Source: Embleya sp051903075 (GTDB lineage: Bacteria > Actinomycetota > Actinomycetes > Streptomycetales > Streptomycetaceae). From it: 64,000 nt of DNA. The stretch spans positions 5,146,001 through 5,210,000 of the forward strand of contig NZ_CP182422.1 in NCBI RefSeq assembly GCF_051903075.1, read 5' to 3'. Positions within the stretch are counted from its first letter, which is position 1. Each line of letters opens with the position of its first letter. Below the pieces are notes generated by a model that made no database searches, was not told the origin of the DNA, and was given only the letters and a program-made list of their open reading frames with translations. The position numbers and the translations under genes are program-made. Below, piece by piece: positions 1 to 7,885 of this stretch.

Positions 1-177
1 CAGCACCACCCGCCCGCCGGCCGGGTCCAGGGTCATCCGAACCCGCTGGCCGGGGCGCAGGAAGCGCATTCCGCCGGCGTCGAACGCCGCCGCGTCGAAG
101 GGCACGGGAGAGCCGTCGTCGAGCAGCACGACGCCCTCACGCGAGTCGGTCTCGAAGGTGTACACGGTGCCCTGCAT
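1..177 (-). CDS. Cold-shock/OB-fold-like small protein, C-terminal part cut by window edge
   Basis: The first 59 codons are visible and stay open to the left edge. The protein starts MQGTVYTFETDSREGVVLLD and continues with an FDAAAFDAGG..FLRPGQRV stretch. The pattern of a short beta strand, an 'EGxVLLDDG' turn and a second 'GQRV' strand resembles the small OB-fold, cold-shock-like proteins that Streptomyces carry next to cofC. Function beyond possible nucleic-acid binding is inference. It shares its strand with cofC, which lies upstream of it with a gap of about 47 bases, so the two may be co-transcribed. Family assignment is moderate because the C-terminus is missing. Confidence 0.6.
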   Translation of the reverse strand, partial: MQGTVYTFETDSREGVVLLDDGSPVPFDAAAFDAGGMRFLRPGQRVRMTLDPAGGRVVL

Positions 178-224
178 GCCCCCATTGTCACCGCCGTCCG
201 CGCCGCCGCGGAACCGACGCGGCG

Positions 225-944
225 TCAGGAGGCGGCGGCACGCGGCGAAAACGGCACGGACGGGAGCACCGCGGCGGTGGCCGCGCCGACCCCGAGCCCG
301 ATCGCGGCCCGCAGATCCTCGCCGGTGTCCACGTCCCGGCGCACCGAATCCACGTCGTAGGGCGTGAGTTCGACCGCGCCCGAGGCCAGGTGACGGGCCC
401 GCGAGGGGCCGCCGAAGCCCGGTGCCAACGCCACCCCGGGCGCGGCCGCGAGCAACGTGGTGCCCACCCCCGCCGCGTCCGCCAGGAACGCCCGCCGCAC
501 ACCCGTCGCGGCGGCCAGCACCCGATCCAACTCCTCGGCCCGCAACGCCGGGAGGTCGGCGGACAGTGCCGCGACGCCGGTGTGCGGTCGGGCCGCGCCG
601 GCGATCCGGGCCCCGTGTGCGAGCGCGGCGTTCAGCCCGCCGCCGACATCGGCCACGACATCGGCGCCCAGTCCCCGGATCGCCGCGGCGACCCGGTCGT
701 CGTCGGTGACCACGAGCACCCCGTGTACCCGGTCGCAGGTCAGCGCGGTGCGGACGGTGTCGAGGGCGAAGGCGAGGGCGAGTTCGGGGCGATGGCCGGG
801 ACCGATCGCGCCGGCGAGGCGGCTCTTGGCGATCGACAGCGGCTTCACCGGCACCACGAGCCGCCATCGGGGCGGGGCGGAGCGGACGTGGCCGCCGGGA
901 CCCGCGGCGCGGCGCGGGGCGGTGGAACCCGTGGCGGGGGACAT
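225..944 (-). CDS. cofC: CofC/FbiD-type phospho-enolpyruvate or phospholactate guanylyltransferase (F420 biosynthesis)
   Basis: This 239-residue protein begins just before a WRLVVPVKPLSIAKSRLA segment, the nucleotide-binding start of the CofC family. It has a conserved DLPALR motif in the middle and a DVDSVRRDVDTGEDL segment near the C-terminus, typical of the MobA-like guanylyltransferase fold. In actinobacteria this enzyme (FbiD) activates phosphoenolpyruvate with GTP for the side chain of cofactor F420; which substrate is used here is inference. I chose the ATG at 944 because GAGGA lies 8 bases upstream; an in-frame ATG at 986 has no good ribosome binding site. It is divergent from the acyltransferase gene, with a 254 bp shared regulatory gap. 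Confidence 0.85.
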   Translation of the reverse strand: MSPATGSTAPRRAAGPGGHVRSAPPRWRLVVPVKPLSIAKSRLAGAIGPGHRPELALAFALDTVRTALTCDRVHGVLVVTDDDRVAAAIRGLGADVVADVGGGLNAALAHGARIAGAARPHTGVAALSADLPALRAEELDRVLAAATGVRRAFLADAAGVGTTLLAAAPGVALAPGFGGPSRARHLASGAVELTPYDVDSVRRDVDTGEDLRAAIGLGVGAATAAVLPSVPFSPRAAAS

Positions 945-1050
945 CGGCAAGATCCTCGCATCCGTACCGTAAGCCCATATCCTCATCGGTCGACGAGGAC
1001 GTTTCTCGACAATGCGGAAGGCCCAGGGGAAACTATGGGGTCCGCCCGTA

Positions 1051-1082
1051 CAGCATCGATGTTCCGCCAGCATCGATGTTCC
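1051..1082. repeat. Two 15-base direct repeats in the cofC/plsC divergent promoter region
   Basis: CAGCATCGATGTTCC occurs at 1051-1065 and again at 1068-1082, separated by two bases, giving a 17-base period. Each copy contains the palindrome ATCGAT. Placement midway between divergent genes suggests a tandem binding site for a regulator, but no regulator is identified. Confidence 0.5.
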
Positions 1083-1198
1083 ACGCCGCACGCGGGGAAC
1101 GTCGATGGTGTGAGGAGCGACACGGCCGCGGAGCATCGCGGTGTGCGTCCGCGCCGACACACTTACGAATTTGAACCACATGAACGGGAGGAACGCCG

Positions 1199-2044
1199 GT
1201 GGCCCGCCGAAGGATCGGTTTCTGGTACCGCCTGGCGGTCGTGGTGGTCAAACCCCTGCTGTTGCTGTTCACCAAACGCGACTGGCGGGGTACCGAGAAC
1301 ATCCCGACGTCGGGCGGGTTCGTCACGGCGGTGAACCACATCTCCTATGTCGACCCGCTGACCTACGCGCATTTCCAGTACGACACCGGCCGAGTGCCGC
1401 GCTTCCTGGCCAAATCCGGCCTGTTCAAGATCCCGTTCGTCGGGCGGGTGCTGGCCGGCGCCGGGCAGATCCCGGTGTACCGCGACTCCGCCGACGCCGC
1501 GCTCGCGTTCCGCGCGGCCGTGGAGGCGGTCGAGAAGGGCGAGTGCGTCGCGGTCTACCCGGAGGGCACGATCACCCGGGACAAGACGTTGTGGCCGATG
1601 CTCGGCAAGACCGGTGCGGCCCGGATCGCGCTGACCACCGGTGCGCCGGTGATCCCGGTCGCGCAGTGGGGCGCGCACGAGTTGTTGCCGCCGTACACGA
1701 AACGACCCCGGTTGTTGCCGCGCAAGACGATGCACGTACTGGCCGGCCCGCCGGTCGACCTGGACGAGTTCCGGGGGCGCGAGTTGACCGCCGACGTACT
1801 GCGCGGCGCGACGGACCGGATCATGGAGTCGATCACCGAGCTGCTGGTCAAGCTGCGGGACGAACCGGCCCCGCCGAACGCCGGCGTGCGCCGGGGATCG
1901 GGCCGCAAGGGTGCGATCGAGGGTGCCGAGGGCGTCGAGGTCGAGCCGACCGACGCCGAGCCGACGGATACCAAGCCGACCGACACCAAGCCGACCGACA
2001 CCGAGACCGACGGCACCGCCGGCACCGCTGGCGGTCGCGCATGA
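1199..2044 (+). CDS. plsC: 1-acyl-sn-glycerol-3-phosphate acyltransferase family protein (PlsC-like)
   Basis: The 281-residue protein has a hydrophobic N-terminal segment (about residues 12-24), the acyltransferase motif NHxxxxD with H47 and D52, and the PEGT motif at 121-124. These are the catalytic and glycerol-phosphate binding motifs of the PlsC family, which transfers an acyl chain to lysophosphatidate at the membrane. It starts at GTG behind GGGAGGA. The last 35 residues are a Pro-Thr-Asp-rich tail with a five-residue unit repeated four times (EPTDA, EPTDT, KPTDT, KPTDT), dispensable for the fold. Its stop overlaps the gpsA start (ATGA), so the two phospholipid genes are translationally coupled. 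The substrate range is not certain, since actinomycetes hold several PlsC paralogues. Confidence 0.88.
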   Translation: MARRRIGFWYRLAVVVVKPLLLLFTKRDWRGTENIPTSGGFVTAVNHISYVDPLTYAHFQYDTGRVPRFLAKSGLFKIPFVGRVLAGAGQIPVYRDSADAALAFRAAVEAVEKGECVAVYPEGTITRDKTLWPMLGKTGAARIALTTGAPVIPVAQWGAHELLPPYTKRPRLLPRKTMHVLAGPPVDLDEFRGRELTADVLRGATDRIMESITELLVKLRDEPAPPNAGVRRGSGRKGAIEGAEGVEVEPTDAEPTDTKPTDTKPTDTETDGTAGTAGGRA

Positions 2045-3045
2045 CGCGCTGCGCGGTATTCGGCATGGGGTCCTGGGGGACCGCCTTCTCGATCGTGCTC
2101 GCCGAGGCGGGGTGCGACGTGGTGATGTGGGGACGGCGCCCGGAGCAGGCCGACGCGATCAACACGCGGCACGAGAACGAGGAATACCTCCCCGGCATCG
2201 CGCTGCCGGTCGGGATCGAGGCCACCACCGATCCCGCCAAGGCCGCCGAGGGCGCGGAGTTCGTGGTGTTGGCGGTGCCGTCGCAGACCCTGCGCGGCAA
2301 CCTCACCGCGTGGGCGCCGTTGTTGTCCGACGACGCGATCCTGGTCAGCCTGATGAAGGGCGTCGAACTGGGCACCGCGAACCGGATGAGCGAGGTGATT
2401 CGCGAGGTCGCGGGTGTGCCCGAGGGGCGGATCGCGGTGGTCAGCGGTCCCAACCTGGCGATGGAGATCGCCCAGCGCCAGCCCGCCGCGAGTGTGGTCG
2501 CGTGCACCGACGAAGACGTCGCCCGGCGACTTCAGGAGGCGTGCCACACGTCCTACTTCCGCCCGTACACCAACACCGACGTGGTCGGCTGCGAACTCGG
2601 CGGCGCGGTCAAGAACGTGATCGCGCTCGCCGTCGGGATGGCCGACGGCATGGGCATGGGCGACAACACGAAGGCGACGCTGATCACCCGCGGTCTGGCC
2701 GAGACCGCCCGCCTGGGCGCGGCGATGGGCGCGGACGCGCACACCTTCGCGGGCCTGGCCGGTCTCGGCGACCTCGTGGCGACCTGTACCTCGCCGCTGT
2801 CGCGCAACCGCACCTTCGGCGAGAAGATCGGCCGCGGCACGCCGATCGAGGAGGCCGTCCGGGACAGCCGCCAGATCGCCGAGGGCTTCAAGTCCTGTGA
2901 ATCGGTACAGATGTTGGCCCGTCGGTACGGCGTCGAGATGCCGATCACCGACGTGGTCGTGTCGATCATGCACGGCGGCAAGCCCCCGACCGTCGGCATG
3001 GCCCTGCTCTCCCGCTCCGCCAAGCCGGAACGCTACGAGTCGTGA
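2041..3045 (+). CDS. gpsA: NAD(P)-dependent glycerol-3-phosphate dehydrogenase
   Basis: This 334-residue protein starts MTRCAVFGMGSWGTAF, with the GxGxxG dinucleotide-binding loop at residues 8-13. It carries SLMKGVE, VVSGPNLAMEI and the GGAVKNVIALAVGMADG helix with the catalytic lysine typical of GpsA. The length matches the family (about 330). It reduces dihydroxyacetone phosphate to glycerol 3-phosphate, the acceptor used by acyltransferases such as the gene just upstream, with which it overlaps by four bases. The start is fixed by this ATGA overlap. Cytoplasmic. Confidence 0.96.
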   Translation: MTRCAVFGMGSWGTAFSIVLAEAGCDVVMWGRRPEQADAINTRHENEEYLPGIALPVGIEATTDPAKAAEGAEFVVLAVPSQTLRGNLTAWAPLLSDDAILVSLMKGVELGTANRMSEVIREVAGVPEGRIAVVSGPNLAMEIAQRQPAASVVACTDEDVARRLQEACHTSYFRPYTNTDVVGCELGGAVKNVIALAVGMADGMGMGDNTKATLITRGLAETARLGAAMGADAHTFAGLAGLGDLVATCTSPLSRNRTFGEKIGRGTPIEEAVRDSRQIAEGFKSCESVQMLARRYGVEMPITDVVVSIMHGGKPPTVGMALLSRSAKPERYES

Positions 3046-3151
3046 CCGGAGTCGTCGACCGGGTCGGGGCACCTTCGTCGCGATCCGGTCGGCGTCGTCG
3101 CGGCGGGCCGTTCCTGCGCTCGAACGTGCTCCGGGATAGGGTTGTTCGACC

Positions 3152-4294
3152 ATGAACGACCTTTCGGGCACCCCCCACTTCTCCTCGCGCCCCCGCGTCG
3201 CGGTCGTCTTCGGCGGCCGCAGCTCCGAGCACGCGATCTCCTGCGTCACCGCAGGGAGTGTGCTGGCCGCGATCGACCGCTCCAAGTACGACGTGTTGCC
3301 GATCGGGATCGGTACCGACGGGCGCTGGATGCTCGTCGGGGACGATCCGACCCGGCTGGCGATCCAGGGCGACCGGTTGCCCGAGGTCACCGACGTCGCG
3401 GAGTCCACCGCGACGCTGGTCCTGGCGGCCGACCCCACGGCGCGCGAGATCACCGTGCTCGAACCCGGCATGCTGCCCAAGCTGCTGGGCGAGATCGACG
3501 TGGTCTTCCCGCTCCTGCACGGCCCCTACGGCGAGGACGGCACGTTCCAGGGCTTCCTGGAACTGGCCCAGGTGCCCTACGTCGGGTCGGGTGTGCTGGC
3601 CAGCGCGGCGAGCATGGACAAGGAATACATGAAGGCCCTGTTCACCGGCTTCGGCCTCCCCTCGGGCCCGTATGCCACGGTCCGCCCCCGGGAATGGGAG
3701 CGTGACCCGGCCGCCGTGCGCGAGGCGGTGTCCTCGCTGGGCTTCCCGGTGTTCGTCAAGCCTGCCCGGGCCGGCTCCAGCATGGGCATCACCAAGGTGC
3801 ACCGGATCGAGGACCTGGACGCGGCGATCGAACAAGCCCGTCGGCACGACCCCAAGGTGGTCGTCGAGGGCATGCTGACGGGCCGTGAGATCGAGTGTGG
3901 CGTACTGGAGTTCGAGGACGGGCCGCGGGCGAGCCTGCCCGCCGAGGTGCGCGTCGGCGGCGACCACGAGTTCTACGACTTCGCCGCCAAGTACCTGCCC
4001 GACAACGGCACCGAACTGGACGTGCCGGCGGCGCTGACCAAGGAACAGACCGCCGAGGTGCAGCGACTCGCGATCGCCGCCTTCGAGGCGCTGTCCTGCG
4101 AGGGCCTGGCCCGGGTGGACTTCTTCCTGCTGGAGAACGGGCAGTTCGTGATCAACGAGGTGAACACGATGCCGGGCTTCACGCCGGTGTCGATGTACCC
4201 GAGCATGTGGCAGGCCACCGGCGTGGACTACCCCGAACTGGTCGACCGGCTGATCACGGCGGCACTGCGCCGCCCGAACGCGCTGCTGCGCTAG
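3152..4294 (+). CDS. ddl: D-alanine--D-alanine ligase
   Basis: The 380-residue ATP-grasp enzyme has VAVVFGGRSSEHAIS at the N-terminus, the LLHGPYGEDGTFQG loop, a VKPARAGSSMGI ATP-binding segment and the metal-binding stretch INEVNTMPGFT near the C-terminus. It joins two D-alanines for the peptidoglycan stem peptide in the cytoplasm. No good ribosome binding site precedes the ATG; instead TAGGGT (3137-3142) ends 9 bases before it, so the mRNA may be leaderless. It converges with the DUF3515 gene over a shared hairpin. Actinobacteria commonly carry ddl next to gpsA and the DUF3515 gene. Confidence 0.96.
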   Translation: MNDLSGTPHFSSRPRVAVVFGGRSSEHAISCVTAGSVLAAIDRSKYDVLPIGIGTDGRWMLVGDDPTRLAIQGDRLPEVTDVAESTATLVLAADPTAREITVLEPGMLPKLLGEIDVVFPLLHGPYGEDGTFQGFLELAQVPYVGSGVLASAASMDKEYMKALFTGFGLPSGPYATVRPREWERDPAAVREAVSSLGFPVFVKPARAGSSMGITKVHRIEDLDAAIEQARRHDPKVVVEGMLTGREIECGVLEFEDGPRASLPAEVRVGGDHEFYDFAAKYLPDNGTELDVPAALTKEQTAEVQRLAIAAFEALSCEGLARVDFFLLENGQFVINEVNTMPGFTPVSMYPSMWQATGVDYPELVDRLITAALRRPNALLR

Positions 4295-4299
4295 GAAGA

Positions 4300-4336
4300 G
4301 CTGAGCGGCGGCCGACGGTTTCGGTCGCCGCTCAGC
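4300..4336. terminator. Bidirectional hairpin between ddl and the DUF3515 gene
   Basis: GCTGAGCGGCG (4300-4310) pairs perfectly with CGCCGCTCAGC (4326-4336), with more pairing inside the loop. It begins right behind the ddl stop and covers the stop codon of the convergent gene. Confidence 0.7.
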
Positions 4337-4838
4337 GCTCCGACAAATCCAGCGTGGCCGGCACCGCGCGGCTGACCGCGTCCGCGACATCGACCAGCGG
4401 CGCGGCCGGCTCGGCGAACTTCTTCGGCACCGACACCTCGACGTTGGCCCGACGGTAGACGGTGGTGAAGCGCACGCCGTCGGCGTACTTCGAGAACGTC
4501 CAGGTCACCCCGTTCACCTCGACCGAGTCGGCGGGCTCCGAGTTCACCTTGGTCGGGTCGATCACCCGCATCGACGCGGGCAACGCCACCCCGCAGCGCA
4601 GCACGATCGCCGGATCGCCCCACGCGGCGATCAGCGGGGACTTCGGCGAGACCTCGCGCGGCCCGGCGTTCATCACCTTGCTCGGCAGCGCGTCGTGCAG
4701 GGCCCGGCACGCCTCGGTCGCCGCCCCCGGCGCCGGCGTCGGCGCGGTCACCTCGATCCGCCCCGACCCGTCGCCGCACCCCGTCGCGGTCAGCACGAGG
4801 ACCGGAAACAGGCACGCCAGAACACGGGGAGAGAACAC
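4332..4838 (-). CDS. DUF3515 family putative lipoprotein
   Basis: The 168-residue protein has a short hydrophobic N-terminus ending in a lipobox-like TATGC, so it is likely a lipid-anchored exported protein. Its mature part has the EACRALHDALP start, VLRCGVALP and TTVYRRANVEVSVP segments seen in actinobacterial DUF3515 proteins. Function is unknown. The family is usually next to ddl and thiL in actinobacteria, as here, which hints at an envelope role but proves nothing. It starts at GTG with AGGA eight bases upstream. The short signal region and location immediately beside an inserted miniature element suggest its promoter may have been altered. Confidence 0.85.
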   Translation of the reverse strand: MFSPRVLACLFPVLVLTATGCGDGSGRIEVTAPTPAPGAATEACRALHDALPSKVMNAGPREVSPKSPLIAAWGDPAIVLRCGVALPASMRVIDPTKVNSEPADSVEVNGVTWTFSKYADGVRFTTVYRRANVEVSVPKKFAEPAAPLVDVADAVSRAVPATLDLSER

Positions 4839-4848
4839 GTCCTCGATC

Positions 4849-5017
4849 CTAGGTCCTGTCCGGCGGGTCTTGGTGGATCAGGCCGCGTCGTCCGGTGCCG
4901 TGCATCGGCGTGCCGGAGAAGCAGCCGCATAGTGGTTCTATTCGGCTGTTTCTCCGGTGCGGCGAGGTGCGGTGCCGGGCGGCGCGGCCCCGCCAAGATC
5001 CGCCGGACAGGGCCTAG
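4849..5017. mobile_element. Miniature inverted-repeat transposable element (MITE-like), IS5/IS427-type ends
   Basis: CTAG at 4849-4852 and 5014-5017 bound the element. Inside them, GTCCTGTCCGGCGG at the left and the reverse complement GCCCTGTCCGGCGG at the right begin imperfect terminal repeats of about 24 bases with three differences. A second, inner inverted repeat pairs CCGGAGAAGCAGCCG with CGGCTGTTTCTCCGG around 4913-4957. No transposase open frame fits in 160 bases. Ends of this kind (TCCTGTCCGGCGGATC) occur on Streptomyces IS5-family elements, so it probably moved with a transposase in trans. CTAG flanks would be the target duplication. Confidence 0.75.
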
Positions 5018-5048
5018 GCGCGTCGAGGGCGGGACTCCTTCGCCGGGG

Positions 5049-5285
5049 TCAGCCCAGGTTGACCACCGGACACGTCAGGGTGCGGGTGATGCCGTCGATG
5101 CGCTGCACCTCGGCGACCACCAGGCGGCCCAACTGGTCCACGTCGGTGGCCTCGGCCCGCACGATCACGTCGTAGGGGCCCGTGACGTCGTCCGCCCGGG
5201 TCACCCCCGGCAGTGCGGCGACGGCTCTGGCCACCGACGCCGAACGGCCGACCTCGGTCTGGATCAGGATGTATGCCTGTACCAC
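5049..5285 (-). CDS. Lrp/AsnC ligand-binding (RAM) domain protein without a DNA-binding domain
   Basis: This 78-residue protein, VQAYILIQTEVG through TRTLTCPVVNLG, is a stand-alone ligand-binding domain of the Lrp/AsnC family, with the GxYDxIVRAEATD segment in the middle. Full-length members are about 150 residues and have an N-terminal helix-turn-helix; here none is present, and the region upstream does not encode one. Stand-alone RAM proteins are known in actinobacteria, so this is not read as a broken gene. It may bind amino acids and form oligomers with full-length regulators. The start is the second GTG of a tandem pair, five bases behind GGGAGG. It is divergent from thiL. Confidence 0.88.
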   Translation of the reverse strand: MVQAYILIQTEVGRSASVARAVAALPGVTRADDVTGPYDVIVRAEATDVDQLGRLVVAEVQRIDGITRTLTCPVVNLG

Positions 5286-5504
5286 CACGGCCTCCCGGCG
5301 CGCAGGATGATGGGATCTTGACGGGATCCCCGCTGCTGCGACCATTGTCGGCCCGGCGGGGCTCGGCGACCACAGCGGAAGCCGATGCATCACAGGTGCC
5401 GGGTCCCGAACCGGCATCCCGAACAGGCAATCCCGAACGGACACCCCGAACAAACATGGTCGACGAGGCGGATCAGGGCTGATGGGCATGGCAGGAGAGC
5501 GGCG

Positions 5505-6455
5505 ATGAGCGGGACGCTGGGCGATCTCGGCGAGTTCGGCCTGATCGGGGCGCTGGTCGCGCGTGTGCCGACGGGGCCGCACGTGTCCCTGGGGCCGGGC
5601 GACGACGCCGCCGTGGTCACCGCCGCCGACGGTCGGGTGGTGGCCACCATGGACCTGCTCGTCGAGGGTCGGCACTTTCGGCGCGACTGGTCGACCGCGT
5701 ACGACGTGGGCCGCAAGGCCGCCGCGCAGAATCTGGCGGACGTCGCGGCGATGGGCGCGGTGCCGACCGCGCTGCTGATCGGGCTGTGCGGACCGCCCGA
5801 CCTGCCCACCGGGTGGGCGCTGGAGCTGTACGACGGCCTGCGCGACGAGTGCGCGGTGGTCGGCGCGGGTGTGGCGGGGGGCGATGTGGTCGGCAGCGAC
5901 ACGGTCACGGTCGCGGTGACCGCGCTCGGCGACCTCCAGGGGCGCGCCCCGGTCGTGCGCTCGGGCGCCCGGCCGGGCGACGTGGTCGCGGTCGCCGGCT
6001 GGCTGGGCTGGTCGGCGGCGGGGCTGGCGATCCTGGGCCACGGGCACCGCGCGCCGCGCGCGTTCGTGGAGGCGCACCGCCGGCCCGAGCCGCCCTACGA
6101 CGCCGGGCCCGGCGCGGCGGTCCTGGGCGCGACGTCGATGATCGACGTCAGCGACGGCCTGCTCGCCGACCTGGGACATGTCTCGCGTGCGTCCGGGGTG
6201 CGGATCGACGTGTTGTCCGACCGGCTGGACGTACCGGCGCAGATGCGCGACGTGGCGCGTGCGCTCGGCGCCGATCCGCTCAACTGGGTGCTCACCGGCG
6301 GTGAGGACCACGCACTCGCGGCGACCTTCCCGGCGGGCACCGCGCTGCCGGCGCGCTGGCGGGTGATCGGACGGGTGCACACGGGCACGGGGGTCACCGT
6401 GGACGGGCGCGACCCCGACGTCGCCGGCGGGTGGGATCACTTCGACCGCGGCTGA
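5505..6455 (+). CDS. thiL: Thiamine-monophosphate kinase
   Basis: The 316-residue protein opens LGDLGEFGLI, then GPGDDAAVV, MDLLVEGRHF and AQNLADVAAMGAVP, the ATP- and metal-binding segments of ThiL in the AIR synthase-like superfamily. ISVSDGL-like MIDVSDGLLADL and LTGGEDHAL follow near the C-terminus. It phosphorylates thiamine phosphate to thiamine diphosphate, the last step of cofactor synthesis. ATG at 5505 has AGGAG ten bases upstream; longer upstream frames lack the family's start. thiD follows after 68 bases, so two thiamine genes are neighbours here. Cytoplasmic. Confidence 0.95.
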   Translation: MSGTLGDLGEFGLIGALVARVPTGPHVSLGPGDDAAVVTAADGRVVATMDLLVEGRHFRRDWSTAYDVGRKAAAQNLADVAAMGAVPTALLIGLCGPPDLPTGWALELYDGLRDECAVVGAGVAGGDVVGSDTVTVAVTALGDLQGRAPVVRSGARPGDVVAVAGWLGWSAAGLAILGHGHRAPRAFVEAHRRPEPPYDAGPGAAVLGATSMIDVSDGLLADLGHVSRASGVRIDVLSDRLDVPAQMRDVARALGADPLNWVLTGGEDHALAATFPAGTALPARWRVIGRVHTGTGVTVDGRDPDVAGGWDHFDRG

Positions 6456-6523
6456 GACTCGTGGGTCGGGGCCGTCGGGGGCGGGAAAGTGGGCCCGAAA
6501 CGGGCGCGGATAGGCTGCACGGC

Positions 6524-7324
6524 ATGGTGCAGACTCCTCCGCGTGTGCTGACGGTGGCCGGCTCCGACTCCGGCGGCGGCGCCGGGATCCAGGCCGACCT
6601 GAAGACGATGCTGGCCCACGGCGTGCACGGGATGAGCGTGATCGCCGCGGTGACCGCGCAGAACTCGCTCGGCGTCCAGGGCTACTGGGAGCTGCCGGCC
6701 GAGGCGGTGCGGGCCCAGTTCCGCAGTGTGGTGGACGACATCGGCGTACAGGCGATCAAGACCGGGATGCTCGCGTCGCCGAACCTGGTCGCGGTGGTCG
6801 CCGAATTGCTGGGCGACGTACGGGTGCCGGTGGTGGTCGACCCCGTGGCGTCGTCCAAGCACGGCGACACGCTGCTCGCCAACGACGCGCTGGAGACCCT
6901 GCGCACCCGGCTGCTGCCGGTGTCCACGCTGGTCACCCCCAACCTGTACGAGGTCGAGCTGCTGACCGGCCACAAGGTGCGCGAGCGTGCCGACATGCGC
7001 GGCGCGGCCGAGGCGATGCTCGGCTTCGGCCCGAGCTGGGTGCTGGTCAAGGGCGGCCACTTGGAGGGTGAGGCCGCGGATCTGCTCTTCGACGGCACCG
7101 ACGAGCGGTGGTTCACCAGCCCGCGCTACGACAACCGGCACACCCACGGCACCGGCTGCACGCTGGCGAGCGCGATCGCCTCGCGGCTCGCGCTCGGCGA
7201 CACCGTGCCGGACGCGGTGGCGGCGGCGAAGGAGTACGTCACCGGCGCGATCCGGGCCGGCTTCCCGCTCGGCGAGGGCATCGGTCCGGTGGACCACGCC
7301 TGGCGGTGGCGCAACGGGTTCTGA
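6524..7324 (+). CDS. thiD: Bifunctional hydroxymethylpyrimidine kinase/phosphomethylpyrimidine kinase
   Basis: The 266-residue ribokinase-like enzyme starts VLTVAGSDSGGGAGIQADLK, the diagnostic substrate loop of ThiD. VDPVASSKHGDTLL, VTPNLYEVELLTG and the anion-hole segment HGTGCTLASAIA near residue 210 complete the fold. It phosphorylates HMP twice for the pyrimidine half of thiamine. There is no clear ribosome binding site before ATG 6524, but TAGGCT at 6511-6516 ends seven bases before it, so translation may be leaderless. A perfect 13 bp hairpin follows the stop. Confidence 0.95.
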   Translation: MVQTPPRVLTVAGSDSGGGAGIQADLKTMLAHGVHGMSVIAAVTAQNSLGVQGYWELPAEAVRAQFRSVVDDIGVQAIKTGMLASPNLVAVVAELLGDVRVPVVVDPVASSKHGDTLLANDALETLRTRLLPVSTLVTPNLYEVELLTGHKVRERADMRGAAEAMLGFGPSWVLVKGGHLEGEAADLLFDGTDERWFTSPRYDNRHTHGTGCTLASAIASRLALGDTVPDAVAAAKEYVTGAIRAGFPLGEGIGPVDHAWRWRNGF

Positions 7325-7331
7325 GCGACGC

Positions 7332-7366
7332 ACGGGCCCGGGGACACGGCCGATCCCCGGGCCCGT
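7332..7366. terminator. Hairpin terminator after thiD
   Basis: ACGGGCCCGGGGA (7332-7344) and TCCCCGGGCCCGT (7354-7366) form a perfect 13 bp stem with a 9-base loop, eight bases after the thiD stop. Confidence 0.75.
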
Positions 7367-7392
7367 ACCGAATCACCCGCCCCGGACATGCC

Positions 7393-7428
7393 GAAGGGCC
7401 GGTCCACCCAGGGGTGAACCGGCCCTTC
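7393..7428. terminator. Hairpin terminator after rpmB (minus strand)
   Basis: GAAGGGCCGGT (7393-7403) pairs with ACCGGCCCTTC (7418-7428), 11 bp perfect with extra pairing in the loop. It lies 22 bases beyond the rpmB stop, facing the thiD terminator. Confidence 0.72.
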
Positions 7429-7450
7429 GAGAAGTCGAGCAGTCGCGCGA

Positions 7451-7636
7451 CTAGCGGGAAACCTTGCCCGCCTTGATGCACGAGGTGCAGACGTTGAGGC
7501 GCTTCGGCGTGGCACCGACCTTCGCACGCACCGTCTGGATGTTGGGGTTCCAGCGACGGGGCGTCCGGCGGTGAGAGTGCGAAATGCTGTTGCCGAAGCC
7601 CGGCCCCTTGCCGCAGACGTCGCAGTTGGCAGCCAC
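7451..7636 (-). CDS. rpmB: 50S ribosomal protein L28
   Basis: The 61-residue basic protein contains CDVCGKGPGFGNSISHSHRRT followed by RRWNPNIQTV and a CTSCIKAGKV end. The paired CxxC motifs (Cys5, Cys8 and Cys50, Cys53) suggest the zinc-binding form of L28, so it is the zinc-replete paralogue where two copies exist. Start is GTG, seven bases after GGAG. It is transcribed divergently from the FakA-like kinase gene, and ends in its own hairpin. Length matches the family. Confidence 0.96.
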   Translation of the reverse strand: MAANCDVCGKGPGFGNSISHSHRRTPRRWNPNIQTVRAKVGATPKRLNVCTSCIKAGKVSR

Positions 7637-7885
7637 GGGAACACTCCAAAGACGAATGGGAATTGCGTACGAACGCGTGCCGGCGAATGCCGGACAACCG
7701 CAGAAGAGTAACCGACGGACCAGGCGATGCGCGAACCCGGGATGATCCGGGCATGGGCAATCGGTCGATCTCGCCATGCTTCCCGCCAAGCCTAACCCAT
7801 CCGGGTAGGCCGCTTCACCGCTCCCCGTCTCGATAACCTGCCGGCGAACGGGACGCGCACAATCGGATTCGTACAGGAGGTGGGC

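Noticed and set aside
5049..5285. A truncated Lrp regulator pseudogene
   Set aside because: The start, SD and complete RAM domain are intact; stand-alone RAM proteins are normal in actinobacteria.
4790..5321. Possible transposase remnants inside the miniature element
   Set aside because: Open frames there are short, Arg/Gly-rich shadows with no DDE-type motif.
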